Shown in pieces: positions 22,778-37,200 of a stretch of DNA of 64,000 nucleotides. The notes beneath the pieces are model-generated. The model was given only the letters and a program-made list of their open reading frames with translations. It ran no database searches and had not been told where the DNA came from. The DNA lies in contig JAPYMA010000427.1 of the NCBI GenBank assembly GCA_035041965.1, forward strand, positions 1-64,000. Direction: 5' to 3'. Position numbers and translations under genes: made by a program. This DNA comes from Anisakis pegreffii. Its lineage: Eukaryota; Nematoda; Chromadorea; Rhabditida; Anisakidae. Within the stretch, counting starts at the first letter, position 1, and each line of letters starts with the position of its first letter.

Positions 22778-23780
22778 TAAAACCGATTGTATCGGCGATA
22801 ACCGACCGACGACATGGCATCATTTGCCAGCATGAAAATTCTTTGATAATTTAGATTGAGAAAATGAGAATTTTCCCACTTCCATCTACTATCTCAATGA
22901 GATAAACTGATTACTTTGAGTAATCAAACCGACCTAAACTTCAGGTTTTTTTCTTTGCTTTTCGGACAAATTCTGAAGTAGAAACATTTTGCTCCTATGA
23001 AAAGCAGTGTTAAATTCTGGGGCAAATAGATATCGTAAGAAAACGTTGAATACAAACGTTATTGAAAGATACGAGTAGAATAAAGAGCATATTATTGGGT
23101 CAATGAATTTATCAAATTAACCTAAAAACAAACACAATACTATACAATAGATACATCACTGTGAGCAGAATGGACACTTAACAAAACATTTCGAGCTTCC
23201 CAAATGATTCGTTTAGATTTTTGTTGGTTAAAAACATCAGGCATTTGCGTCATGACAACTACCAAAAAAAAATCCGATAATTTTAATCAATTTCCAGTGG
23301 ATACTCTTCTTGCAGTCATCTATATGAATGAATACTCTTAAATAGCATTTTTAAAGACTGAAGCAAGAAAGCTATCATTTTTAGTGGGATGACCTGATAA
23401 CTACAATTCCAAACACAATGTTCCTCGCCACAGACAAATAATCCATTCATGATCGGTTTCTACTTAACTTTTGAATTGGATAATCCACTAAAACTAATAA
23501 TATCTAACTCAGGACCAACACTACCGCAATTTAAACGATGAATGCGAGTTGTACGGAACTACTGAGGGGAATTGGGTTTCCTTTCACAGTCTCGGTTTCG
23601 TTTCGCTGTTTAGTTTCACTGATATCACCTAAATTTTGCTCAGTGTTCGTCTCGTCAATGTTTACTCACTCCACTTACGATGATGTTCTTCTTCGGTGCA
23701 TTCGATTCGATACACTGAGCAAATTCAATTCAACACATACAATACTGAACTGATTACATGTTGACGCCAGTGCGTAGTGC
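22778..23780. other. Intergenic, no gene seen
   Basis: This interval separates PRMT9 (start) from NDUFAF3 (stop). It is AT-rich with only short open frames that resemble nothing recognisable, and it should contain the PRMT9 promoter and NDUFAF3 3' end. Confidence 0.6.
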
Positions 23781-25293
23781 TCAATCATCTCTGATCAACT
23801 TCACCGGCAGTTCATCGCCTCCTTTCAATTTCGATCTCTTTTGTTTCTTATCTTGAATGTACTTCACTTCTTCATCACTCAGCATATTCTCAATGGTTTT
23901 CGTCTTTCGTCCATCCCAAAGTTTACGCACAACGTCGTGTGTACGACTGAGCGTTGAGTCGAGTCCAGCCAACAGAGGATTCTCATCGATTTCATCCCAG
24001 TTTCGAATCAGACTCAGAGCACGTCCATATTCGGCATCCGTTATCACCATATCATCGGGTGGATACAACGCTGCGGCCACATAGCGACATTCCGCATTCA
24101 GAAAATTGAACGTCGCAATCGCTTCTTCCTAAAGAGTACTTGCAGAAATATGAATGGATAGACAGCACGAATATGAGCGACATGGCTGCCACTCACGTAA
24201 TCCCAATCAAGAGTAAAAGGCTGTGAACAGAGCAAACGAAGACAGCAGTCTTTCTACTCGATAAAACTTTTGCTTCCATCCAAAACTTCGAAATACTGAT
24301 GAAGAAATTCGTTAAGAAACACTTTTTTGAGTCAGTCATACGATTTTCATCAGTGTACTTAAGCTGCATTTACTCCACGAGAGGAATTATTTTATAATTT
24401 CGCTGAGAATTATTTTTTGTGATGCACTCGCAATGCAATTAATGCAACGAGACGATCGGAAATATTTTTGCTAGGCAGCTTAATATAACCGATGCATTAC
24501 AAAAAATATCTATAAATGCAAACTAAGTACTCTCATCAAAATTTTATGATCACCTAAGAAACATTCCTTTGAATGAGTTTTCTTTAAGAAGTACTTTTCC
24601 CATAATTGCTTCAAAAGATGACTCAAAATAACTCAACATCCCAATTTCTTGACACATTCAGAGGTTGCAAATTCCTTCCCATTTTGAGCACAACGTAAAA
24701 CACTGCCCCACCTAGCGGAATGAAATCTTCCGCACATACTGCCCCAGCAGTGTTATGTTATGTACATACACTCACTCCAAAAAGTCCACTTCAATGAAAT
24801 TCAACAAAATAATCAGAATGGAACTGCAGCGGAAAGAAACTATCTATCCACTGACCGTATGCATGATTTCGAGTCCAATTCTATTTTTGCTAAGAATCGG
24901 TGCGATACGCCGTCTGATTTTGTCGACATTCTTCTGATCGCCGGCTCCCACCACCAAAACGTCGAGTTTCGGCTCGAGTAACGTGAAGAATTCAACGGAT
25001 TCCTCGTTGATGTCGTCAGGTGTCAGAACACGCCACGACAAAACTGCTTTCGGAAAAACAGCAATGGGACCGTACAGAAATGATCCATCAATCATGCGGA
25101 AACCCATTCGACTCAGACCACGAATACCCATTTGCTTACTTTCAAGCATCTCCTTTGATAACAACGATATCCTTGTTCGATCACTCAAATCACTTTCACC
25201 TGAATGATTTCTCAGATTATAACCATTCACCATATTTGCAGTAGACAACGACATGGAATGTATGCAGTAATTACAAAGTCTGAAGTAAGACAT
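23781..25293 (-). CDS. NDUFAF3: Mitochondrial complex I assembly factor NDUFAF3
   Basis: Two exons are read: 24856 to about 25293 and 23781-24128, joined in phase 0. Diagnostic stretches in order are DRTRISLL, GFRMIDGSFLYGPIAVFP, LSWRV, DINEESVEFFTLLEPKLDVLVVGAGD and ATFNFLNAECRYVAAALYPP (given here as separate short pieces). They match the DUF498/Mth938-like core of NDUFAF3 from end to end. Known: with NDUFAF4 it assists early assembly of the membrane-matrix arm of respiratory complex I in mitochondria. The protein has a C-terminal tail of about 85 residues after the core, rich in Lys/Arg and Asp, that is longer than in vertebrates. The start could be ATG 25293 or 25251; a further 5' exon with the targeting peptide is possible. 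Confidence 0.85.
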
Positions 25294-27000
25294 CCCCTTG
25301 ACATGATAACATCCGAGCTTATTGTTTTAATTGTCAAAATCACACTCATAATGTTGTATCCCAAATGAAAGCTGCCATCAATTTTAGAAAAACACTGATA
25401 TGATCGCAAACTTAACATCTTTTCAAGCAAGCTTTTGCCCAAGGAACTCAAAAAAATGCAAACGAAATAGTCGGACAAAATGAAATCACAGACAGATTTA
25501 TCAGATGAGAGGAATGAAGATATACAACATATATAGACTAACCCATTGGCGTTATATGATAGTCAGTCAGAACACCCGTATCATTACGTGATGAATCTTT
25601 CGAACTGAACCATCGTCGCCTCAGCAGATTTCTGGATAATAATCGACGGCTTATAAACGACATCTCTGCTCGAGCGCCTTAAATAATTTGATTTAACATT
25701 TTGCAAATTGATGGATTCTATGAAAGCATCAATTTCTTTTCGATTCAATTCTAATGTAAGAAAAAGACATGAATATTCCACTGAAATCGAAACCTAATAT
25801 GTTGAAAAACAAACAATGAAATAACAAAACAAAGAATTTCACTGATGGAAATACAAACATTTTGGAGATATGAAATAGCGCATAGGAATGAACGTCATTA
25901 TATGATCACAACTGACGAGGAAGTGATTTTATTCAAATGAGAACCTATACAAACTTTTCAGGATGAAACACATTCACATCAGTTATTAAGCAAAAAAATT
26001 TTCAGGCCATGGAAGGTGACGGTAAATGAAATAAAAACTGAATTCACAATAACAAAACGATCCCTGAGGTTAAGAGCTCGAAAAGCTCCGAAATTTATGT
26101 CAGCAATACGTCAGTATGTCACATTTTGTTATGTTAAATATCAACTGAACAGTGCTCAAAAACAGATCAAATAATTTAAGAGTAATGCTAACATATCAAT
26201 AATTATAACAATGATGCTGGAAGCAGCATCGAATCGAGCGAAAAAATATTGAATGTAAAACCAAAAACATCGAAAAGATAAAACACCTTCTGAAAACTTG
26301 AACAACATAACAAATGAAATAACAAATGGTCATAGAGACTCGCGATTTACGATTATGGAGACTGACTACATCGCGCAGCTCCACAGAGACGAAGACGAGT
26401 CAGGATAACTTGATAAATTTGTAACAAGTGAAACGATTCACTGTATAAAATATCAATCAATCATCATGAATGATCAACAAGAAATAAACGTCATGAGATT
26501 ATAAAAGAACCAAAAGGAAATACTCAAGGGCTTGAGGCCCAAAAAACAGAGACATTCTAAAAATGAAATTCACGAATAAACTAATAAATTCTTAATATTT
26601 TAGCGATGCGCATTTGTGATAAAATTCCGTTTATGTGATAATACAAAATTTACTGAAATTGAAAGTAGGATTCGAATATTTAAATGCGAGAGGAAAACGC
26701 AATGAGGTAGAACATTAGCATTTGAGCTGAGGTAGATGCACTCAATCGCCATTATCCTTCGCCAACTATGCATTATCTAGCATGAATGTACCCTAAGAAA
26801 AATGGCAGACCTAAATACTTTAAATGGAAATTCGTGAATATGAAATATAATAATTAGAGAATAAATTTTCATAATATACAAAACACAAAAAGATGCCCTA
26901 AAACAATGGTAATCAACAAAAGTCTTCTGGCTTTTTCGGCTTGTTTGGGCCTCATCATTTGGTATTTTATCAAGAAGAATCATTTGTGGAAAAAACGGAT
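25294..27000. other. Intergenic, nothing supported
   Basis: A 65-codon open frame at 25584-25781 on the minus strand, preceded by a good tttcag acceptor, could be a terminal exon of something, but I recognise no family. The rest is AT-rich and without a gene I can support. It should hold the promoter of NDUFAF3 and the 3' UTR of CPT2. Confidence 0.5.
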
Positions 27001-30000
27001 TCATTGGTTTTCAATAATTCCTTTGAGGATATCCAAACTTTCGAAGAGTGAATCCGCAAATTTGACAGCATCACGATTCTCCTGAAAACAACGCATCAAA
27101 CATTCATTCATTTGAAGCTTAATACATCAAAAGGCTAAACAAGCACAGAGCTGAAAGTTTCTCACAACGCGCTTCCAAAACCAAATGTTCCATAGACAGG
27201 GCAATGCTCTGGGCACATCAATGAAAGGAATTACGCATTTCAGAATGTGTGAATGAGCGAGATGAATTCTGAGTGACCGACATAAACATGACGAAACTTC
27301 TCATTTGCTTTCCATTAATGCAAAAAAATATGAAGTGATGTTTATCACATTTTCACACGCATCAGAATTATTTTGAAAAAAAACCAAGTTCCAATGTACT
27401 TCGACCGCTCACCTTATACGATGAAATAACAGCGCCTAATTTTGCACCCGAAACAACATAAGCAATTCCAAAACCAGTGCGAGCAACAGGTCCGAATCCA
27501 CCCAGACAAATCGTGTCGGTTGATAGAGTGGACGTCGATAGAATGAATTCATTCATATATTTGAAGTACGAATTCGAAAACAACGCCGGTTGTTTACGAC
27601 CCAATCGCTCGGCCGTGATACGCAGTGCCATCAAATGACGATCAAAGCCTTCACCTGAACAATCCAATCACACACTAGACAATAATCCTACTGATAACAA
27701 CAATAGTGATAATGATAAAACCGAGTGCACCCCTCTTTCAGCAAGAGCACGATGATTTTCACAGTTAAAAATAACCAACAATCTTCATAATATTTACGAA
27801 CCTTACCCATCTGATTTTTACTTATCTAACCAAAAAATATAACAGTAATATAACAGACTGCAACGATGAGCGAGCGTCTCAAAGATGACCATTACTGTTG
27901 ATGGAATAACTAATAATATTAATGGCAATCAGTTATCTCTATTGTCATAGTGCACGTTTGCTAGATATGCTTCGACAGAGCATCAGCTACATCAGCTTTG
28001 CAGCGATATTGGTGATAATAGCAATAATAATAGTAATTCAATGATCACCCAGTAATATAATATTACAGAATACAACTGCGTTTGTGCATTCAAAGGTACG
28101 TTTCTTAAGCGAAGACAATCAGATTCGAAATCAAACCAATCGACTAACCCATTGATGCTTCTTTCACCAGTTGACCATGAACATTTGAACATTGCATTAA
28201 TAACTGCTTTGGTACTGTTGATGAATTCTTTTCGATTGCAAGCACTGCTTGCTGAGTTGCTCTCGTCGCAGAGCGCATGCATTCCGTACGACCCTGTATA
28301 ATAAGGTACCCTGTGACAACTTTTTTTTTGAAAGCAGTTCTTTGCTCGATAAAAGTGCACTAATAGATTATTTGAACTGACTTACGATTCACCCTATACA
28401 ACTTATAAATAGAATATCGGAAGCTAATAAAGCTGAAAAAAATGACCAGTCTCTAACAATTCATATGATAACAGAACAAAATCATGTGAAATTAAGCATA
28501 ACTGACGAATAATTTCCCTCAAATATGGACATATTCCTGTATAAAATTATACGAGATAATGACGACCTACTCAACTCTCAAAATGGTTTCTCATTCAATT
28601 TCATGACTCAGAGAGTGCTCTACGAATCAACGACTCATCAAAAAACAATCTTATTAAAAAAACCTGCAGAAGTGAATTACTACCTTCAAGAAGGCGGCAG
28701 TGCTGCACGATTCATAGGTTGGTACAAAATCTTTATAGAGTCGATGGAATGCTAATTGAATTGCTAATTGCATCATTGCATCCGGCGATAACTTTGCCTT
28801 CTTGAGCGAATCTCGTGTCATTCCAAAATATTCCACTATTCCGAACTGAAGTGATGAACCGTTGGCGAGATGCTTCGATTGAGCATCAGCTACAGCACTT
28901 TTCAGTGAATCGCTCAAAGTGAACTCTGAAAATCAAATGATACATAAGGCGATCAAATTATAACTTCGTATTTCTAATATTATCACGAATACATGCTAAA
29001 TTCGATGGATAACATGAACTTCAAAAAAAGAACAACAGGCCAGAGCAATAGTTTAACTGATAGTTCTCACCAATCGGTCGACAATGCTTCTCGATATGAA
29101 CGTCTTGATCAATCTGTTGATTTGGATCAACGAAATGATTGCGATTCGTATCACGATATGATTCTTCCATTAACCTCAAAACCGCCACTCCATCGCCCCA
29201 CGAATGTTCGAAATTTATTGTCGACTGTCCACGAGCATCCACTATCAACTGAAAACATTTGTCGAACCATCTGAAAGCGTATAAAATTTGTTTTTATAGA
29301 ATATGCATATGAGTCATTTGCATAACAACTGAATCAATGAATTGAAATCAACCCATCAGAACAAAACAAAATACAGCCTTGTACTCACTGTGAGCGTTCA
29401 ACTTCTCAAAATTCAAATTATTCCACTTTCATACTTTCAAAATGATCGGTCCACTAACTACTCAAATGGATCTGAAACACTTCAGGTAGCTCTCCAACCG
29501 AAGGTTATAGGAAACTACCCCAACATGCACTAAATCCTTTGAAATGTTAAGCTTTAGCTACCGAAATGTAAATGAAAAAATGAATGAATATAATCCAGCT
29601 TTAATTACAGCCTCAACTTCAAAAGTGAACCAGTTACCTATTTGAAGCATTGTCACCGTAGAGAAGATTTGGGATCAGGGTCTGAGGATCGCTTGAATCC
29701 AATGAGTCCAAACACAATGCAAACAGACCGCTATCAATCGTTTTCATCGCAGACGCATTCGCATCAATTGAACACAACTCTTGACGAACCTAAAAATTCC
29801 TACATCAATGCGAAACCAAATGCAAATTGGAAATAATTCAAGCACGAACCCACCCAGAATTTAGGTTGAGAAAACAAAATTATATCCGACTATTGCATTG
29901 GATTGTAACTTTTAGAATGCACTTTACAAATGAGATCTCAATTCGAATAGAAAAATCCATCTCACTTCAGCCCATTGATCACGACCTAGCGATGTTAACG

Positions 30001-31901
30001 ATGCGACACATTCGTTGTTCTGTTGTTGTTGGCTCTTGTCTGAGAGAATCTTCGCAAGGCAAGCGTGTACTTGCTCTGCCGGTACCAGCAAGCCTAAATA
30101 CCAAATAAAATCGCTCACAATAGGAGCAAATCCTGGCAAGGACTACTTTTCAAAGTGTTTTTCAACCATTTTTCCAAGTAATTGAACAGAAACAGAACAG
30201 ATTCATTCGACTGTTCTATGACATCTTCATCTCATCTAGCATTTCTTAGCCCTGAGAAGAAAAGACATTTCCCTTGTCAGATGGTCAAATGCTTAAACCA
30301 AAATTCGTATCTTAAATTAATTCACTTGTCTCTCAAACAATACCTTCATCATCGAATAGATCCACCGCATATAATCGGCCATTACGCAAAACAATAAAAT
30401 GTTTTGGATTCGGGCAATGGTAGAGTTTATCTTTTCCTTTCAACGGTATTCTTGTACCACCAAAAAGCGAATTGTACTGACTCATGTCGAGTGGAAATGC
30501 TTTAAAGGCCACTGCACCAAACCAACTCAAACTGGGCGGTAATGTTCTGAAATATTCTTCTTTCATGGCTTTCATGGAAAATCGCTCACTTTGTTGAGCT
30601 AGAAACAACTGAGCATTTATTAACTCGATTACATTATCTGTCATTTTAATCACTGTTCTCTCACTATCATCCACTATCTTCAGCCAACTACTAAGATCTA
30701 AAAATATCCCAATTCCAAATCTTCGCTAATGTACGCCCATGTTTCCCTTGCTTATCGGGCTTACTTTATTCGCCTACTCTTCCCTCGCACTAATTTTTAT
30801 TCACTTGATTCAGCATCAACTGAACTAACACACCTAATGATATGCATTTACTTTAGAAACTAAATACATCTAAAACAGGGTTAATGAAAACGGATGATTT
30901 CTCAACAACTATGCATCGAAAATCTATAGCCTTCTGTCTATGCATGTAGTAATTGCGATATGAATCAATCATTCCGTGAAGCACAAAATATTCTAAGTGA
31001 AACAAAGAAATTTTAATGAGAAGCGAAAAATCTCACTTGCAAACGCTTCTGAAAAACTTTGTATCTGATTTCTTTGGATTCAAATGAAACACCTCCGGCT
31101 CAAGCACACACGCATCCAGAGAACGTTTCAGCCGTCCAAACGACACAACTAAGTTTGTTGCGCGTGACAGCTAAACTATTGCAAAACATGTTCAATGAAT
31201 CGAAATTATTCTTTGAGAACTCTGATAAAACGAGAAAATTTTCAACAAAAACTCGAACAAACAATACTTTAAAATAAATCGCAATACAAACCAAACAGGC
31301 ACAGTCTCTCAACGGCTACTAAAATAAGCGATGGAAAAGATGGATGGATGGATGGATTGGACTTGGAATAGCGATAACTTTGAACAAATGAATGAATGAA
31401 TGAATGGATAAAGAAGCACCTGATCATTGTAGACAGGATCAGGATCGGGTGAATAGGTCATAAAAGGATTGAAGTTGATTGGACACGGTGATCGATCACT
31501 CAAGTACATATCAAACCATGGCTCTGATATGTAACTGGTATACTTATGGCGACGATCATAGGCCAACAGCTCTTTTTGCAACGCTAAAGCAAACGCGATA
31601 CACATTTACTGAATGACGTGAACTGGTTATATTGGTGAGGAAACAAGGAATTAAGAAAGCTTCTCGATTTGCAGGTACAGAGTCAAGGTGGAAAACTCAT
31701 GATGGAACAAAAATTTCTCGACTCGAAATCTAAAAAATTCATTTCAAAATAACAAATTCATCAGACCACATTCGATGCCAACAACTTACCAGGTCCATCA
31801 TTCTTGCGAAAATCTTTAACAACTGAATGCAGAAGCATATATGGAATTTCATGAAGAACAGCGCTTGCAGACGCAAGTAATCTGAAAGTCAACTTCGTCA
31901 T
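27001..31901 (-). CDS. CPT2: Carnitine O-palmitoyltransferase 2, mitochondrial
   Basis: Ten exons: 31790-31901, 31420-31583, 30344-30677, 29966-30093, 29638-29789, 29071-29270, 28684-28925, 28149-28293, 27413-27654 and 27001-27081 (stop), 1800 nt in phase, 599 residues. Landmarks in order: KYTSYISEPWFDMYL, NFNPFM, LSWFGA, LDMSQY, the catalytic-histidine motif FEHSWGDGVAVLR, SPDAMMQLAIQLAF, TYESCSTAAF, GRTECMRSAT, GEGFDRHLMALR and the substrate-pocket STSTLS. Known: on the matrix side of the inner membrane, CPT2 converts long-chain acylcarnitine plus CoA to acyl-CoA for beta-oxidation. The length is about 60 short of human CPT2: the N-terminal LPxLPIP-type segment is not found, and a tttcag acceptor precedes RLLASA at 31886. 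A 5' exon upstream is therefore likely; ATG 31901 is only a fallback start. Confidence 0.9.
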
Positions 31902-34264
31902 TGCCGCAATTGAATGGGCATTCGTAGTGAAGTGTTAAGTGCGATATCTTACGCTTTTATTCATCACAATCATCCAGTATGCTTGACGAATTGTTGAGTT
32001 GAAAACTAACAAAACATTTTCTCAATATTATATTTCACGTTCTTTTTTCTTTCTCGATATAATTTTTTCTCAATATAATTTCTCAATATTACATTTCACG
32101 TTTCTTTCTCTGTTAATATATTTTTTCTCAATACAATTACTCAATAATATAGTTCAATAATTCACCTTTCACATGATTTTTCAAGTTTCGGTATCGGTAA
32201 TCGCCGTAAACTTTTCTGAAAATGGTACGATGGTATCTCACTTTTGTGAAGAAACTGATATGCATCACCTGATAGTGTGTGCTTCCTGCAAATAGAACAA
32301 TTTTTGCAGAAAGATGCTCAAATTAATTCAAATGATCTTTCAGAAAACAAACATTGCAATGAGAGAAATGCATAATAATGCACTATTATCTCTATTGTCA
32401 TTCTTGACATCATCACCGTTATTATTATCAGTTCTATGGGCATTTTCATATGATTTCAAAATAATTTTGAAAGAAACTGAAACTTACAATTTATTGGTGA
32501 CTCTGATGATGGAGATTCGCGGACAGACAATTGTTTGGTTCAGCATATCAATAAATTATACTTTTCACACACTATCTGTAGGTAGTCCACCAAATCGCAA
32601 CGAAACAACAATCTGACGATTATAAAAATGCTGATTTGAATAATAACAATCGAAATCCAGAATACTGACGTAACTGGCGATATATATGGTCATTAATTCA
32701 AACGATTCTCATGACTCGGTGGAGGAGCTCATTGCTCGCTCAAATGGTACCAAAACCCTCAAACTTTTGCCTGATTTCTCACTGACCCAATGCAGTCACT
32801 TGCTTATGAGTGTTCATATGGCGCATCAAAATACCTAACCAAAAACGACCCATTCCTAAACACTTCAAAGCCCATAAACTTAATTTACGCGCAACTAACA
32901 GCATATGATAGGACGAATCGTTTCTATTGTATATCTATCGCCCACTCTGCAAAATTCACATTAAAAAACACAATAATACGAAGAAATAAGTTTCACAACT
33001 CGACTTTACCATAACGGAATTCGTCATCAAAAAAGAAAGAATTCATTGATGATTTTATTTTCCTTTCACAGCACACCTCTTATATAAGAAATCATTTCAA
33101 TGTGACATGATAAAATTTCAATTGTGTTCATACAATGAAACGTTTAAAATCTCTAAAATATTCACAACGTACAAAAAATCTCACGGCAAGATTACTAACG
33201 GAATACTCCAATGTACATCTAAGAAGGAACTACGAATTCAAAATAAACTTCAAACTTAAGAAGATAACAAGCAAAATAAATAGAAGCATTTCGCAAAAAC
33301 AAATAAGAACAATAGCGATAAGCATTTGTACACATAGCAAACGGCAAAATTGCGCTACGATGCCATACTTATAAAGCTTTTGCGGTATAAATGGCAATGA
33401 ACAGTTTAAATAGCTGTTTCAATAATCGCAAGATGATGACAACTCCATTGGCAGAGTTATTGACCTGTAATAATAATGAAGTGGTAACACAAATAACAAT
33501 CATAACAACAACAACAACAGTACTAATCGAAACAATGATAATGTCAATGATAACAATATTCATCACAGTACACTAGCTGAATCTAAATTATAAGTACTAC
33601 GTAAAGAGTACGAATTAAATGCACTTAAACACGAAAAAACATTTAATATTATCGTGTCATATCACAATTGATTCATAACATCAAATATACGAATCTTGAT
33701 TCCAAATACCTCTTATCATATCACATCGAAGTGGGCAATTTCACTAATGAACTCAGACCTACAACTAGAGCAGTCTTCTGGGAGGGGAAGACAGACACTC
33801 GTATGCACAACATAATATCCCTAATCGAGATAAATTGCCTCAGTTTGCGGTAATTCACCTTAAAGGGGACAAGAGACTCACTCACCAAAAGAAAATGCCT
33901 GAGCGTAACATCCACCTTATCCCCTAGTTACTACCTTTACCCAATCTGTTCCCGGATTTTGACGTTCTTTTGAGTTTATCAAGAAGGCAGATCGATAACG
34001 TTCCCATGTTACCAATTCTTTGCCTTCGTCAAAACCACCTATCTGGTTCAAGCATAGGACGTTTGTTTGTGTCTCATAGAGGCCATTACTAGTTACAGGT
34101 CTGATTGCATTCTCTAATTATTTTCAGTACGAATTTGCAGACTAAAACGAGAAACCATTGAAAATTGAGCAAAAAAAAAACGAAACTAAACGGATAATCA
34201 AGCGAATCTACGATCGCTGCCCCGGTCATACTGAGTTGATCCATTAGCGATTAATTCGCTCGCT
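31902..34264. other. Intergenic, probably containing an unseen CPT2 5' exon
   Basis: AT-rich sequence between CPT2 and PDPR. The missing N-terminal segment of CPT2 should lie here but I could not find it. Open frames at 32314-32616, 33135-33374 and 33668-33853 show no family resemblance or splice logic. Confidence 0.5.
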
Positions 34265-37200
34265 TCATTGTGTTGGTAGATAGTGCGATGGGAACTCAGA
34301 AGAAATCATCGGAAGGGTTGGTGAATGTTGATTGAGACGTACTGGGAAAAGTAGACCAGCAATATCGATCTCAAACGTTCCCTCATTGATGAATTCTGAC
34401 TGGATATTTTCGTGTTCAATATAACCGATGCAAACCTGTAAAACAAACTTTCGATTCGGAATCTCAGTACGTTCTATCTGAGACACTCATCGCTATACGA
34501 TAACATCTCTCTACTGATTGGATGTTCAACACTAACTCATATCATTACTATCATTAATTCACTGCACTATACTATCAACAGTATAGTATCCATCCCACAA
34601 ATTGATCCTAAACATCTCGTCAAGAGAATCTAAATTTATGAGAAAACGGTAGAATACAACGCAATAAGATGCGTCAACGTACACAGCACTAATATTATAA
34701 CCGTTTTGCTATTTTCACTCGACAAAATGCTACAGACAATGAAGAGGTTTACTATTATCAACATTATCAGTCAACTTCATATAACAGTGTTTCGATGGTG
34801 AGATTGCGCATCATGAGGCCACTGAACCACTTCAAGAAGTATACATCTCAGTTGGCCGTCATCAAATTGGATATGAAACTTTTCCAAACAATAAAAAAAT
34901 CATTTGAAATAGATCATTCGAATGAACATACTTGACATCCGAGAGTGAATCCGTACGCAGCCGATGTGGTACGTCCAATAGGTTCACCATTTCGGTAGAG
35001 AAGTTCACCACCTTGAGGCCACGGATCAGTATCAAGTTCGTGTTTATCGACGAGTACTTGCACGAATTTCTTCGATATACCCTTTTCGTTCTGCTTCAGT
35101 AGAGCATCTTTACCGATGAAATCTTTCTGTAATGAACCTCATTTATACGTTACAATAATACTAGTCATAATAACTTTTAAAAAATAATAACAACAATAAC
35201 AAGACAAATTCTGCGAGTGTATGATTCTATTCATTCTCCAACACATTACAAAATTTCCACTCACAACATCCCAACTACTTTTCAGTCACTTGATTTAATT
35301 TGCAAAAAGCAACAAAAAAATCTGCATGAACACATCGAAATAAAACTGATCACATAAAAACAATTGCCTGCAAGAAGTGAATTCAATTCGAAAATTATCG
35401 AACAAAACTTTGAGATTATTTTCTTTAAATTAAACTATCGGAAAGACGAGCGATCGAACAAACTAACATTAAAGTCAACACGAAAAGCGCGACCGCATTC
35501 AAGAGGTGTAACAGTCTCGTTTATATCCTGCTGCCAGTACACATAAAATTTCTCGATTCGAAGCTGTCTTAGGGCGTAATATCTGAATCAAAAGTCAAAA
35601 TTGAAAGCAATGTAAATTGTCGTCTATGAACAAATTTCCATTGCATGGAAATGCAATACGAATACGAAAATTCTTCTGTTATGAGAGAATATTAACTACT
35701 CCTATAAGAAATAATATCTATTCAAATTATAACTTCAGCATACTAAACACATTACCCAGCGTGCATTAAACCATACTCATGTCCGGCCTCCACAATTCCT
35801 TCGTAAACATTCTGCGCTACCTGAAAACAAACTTTCGAAATTAATCAAAACAAATTCACCGATTATTTCGCGTATCTACTCAATGAATTATTCGACTGAC
35901 ACAATGCGTAGAAGACTTCATCTCTAGAAAGGTACACAATATATGAGTATTTAAAAACGACACGAATGATGTGATCCTATTAACTCTAGCAGCAAGAGTT
36001 TAGATTAGACTCTGGCAAAAGTCACAGTAAATGACTAAACAACAATATCAATTGTGTACTAGCGCTCAGATACGCATTTTTCACAGCAATGAGAATAAGA
36101 ATAATGATAATAATAATAGTGATATTACGCATTATATGGTCATCAAGGTATTATTATTATTACTTTTATTATCATTATTCTTATTAGCAATATTGATATT
36201 AAAACGTGCAACAATAGAAAGAGTATCAATAACGGAAAAGATAACAATACGATTCATTTGGATAATTCTAATCCTGAATATGACCACCGACCTCATTGGG
36301 AATATAAAGAACCCATCCAAGTTCACCACAATGCGATATACTAATCGCACGAATACCCGTCGCTATGTCTATACTCAGTTCCTAAAAACAATAACGCCAA
36401 TCTCACACCAAAACAATTGCACATCAAAGAAACACAGAAAACAATTCAATTATTAATGAACATTCAAACCACTGAAGGAACGAATGGAAAATACTTTTCT
36501 CTCACAAAAAATTAGCTCTCTATTTGAGCTCTGACCACGCTTCGTAATCTCAAGTCGTCGAATATACTGAACAACTCTAGTTTCAAAAGCATTGGGAAAA
36601 CGACAAACTTTAATGCTGAATGACGGAAATTCACTTGAGGTCATTGAATGCCCAGTAAGATCTTGCAGCAGATTACGAGAAGCCGGACCGACAACATCTA
36701 GCGATGTGTATAAACCTGTCACATCCTTAAATATCGCTCAGTTCTTTCTTTTCGATTACTTCTCCACGTTTGATTTCCATTACAATTCAATACTCATAAT
36801 GAGTACTATCGAAATTAAAACAGTAACTTTGTTATGTGCAATTACATTACAAAAAAATTACTGTTTTTATTTCAAATAACGATTACCTTAATGACTCGTC
36901 TGCATCCCACACTTAAAATCATGACATTTTTGAAAACTGAACAATATCAGACATAGTGGCCATAAAATATACTCCGACCAAAACAAATTCACTAATGTTT
37001 TCGCGAATTTGTTGATTCAAAGAAAATGACTGATGACTCGTGTGCTTCTCACAGCTCAGTTCAAGAAATTTACGCAGACAACTCAACAATATAACCAACA
37101 CATTGGTCAATACATCAACAAATATATCAATAAATGTATCGCGCTGACAAGTAACTACCAAAAACATTTTCCACAACTGATTATTTACGCAAGAGGAAAC

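Noticed and set aside
36031..36456. A 141-codon plus-strand open frame
   Set aside because: It lies over PDPR introns and opposite the conserved exon 36292-36381; no resemblance to a protein.
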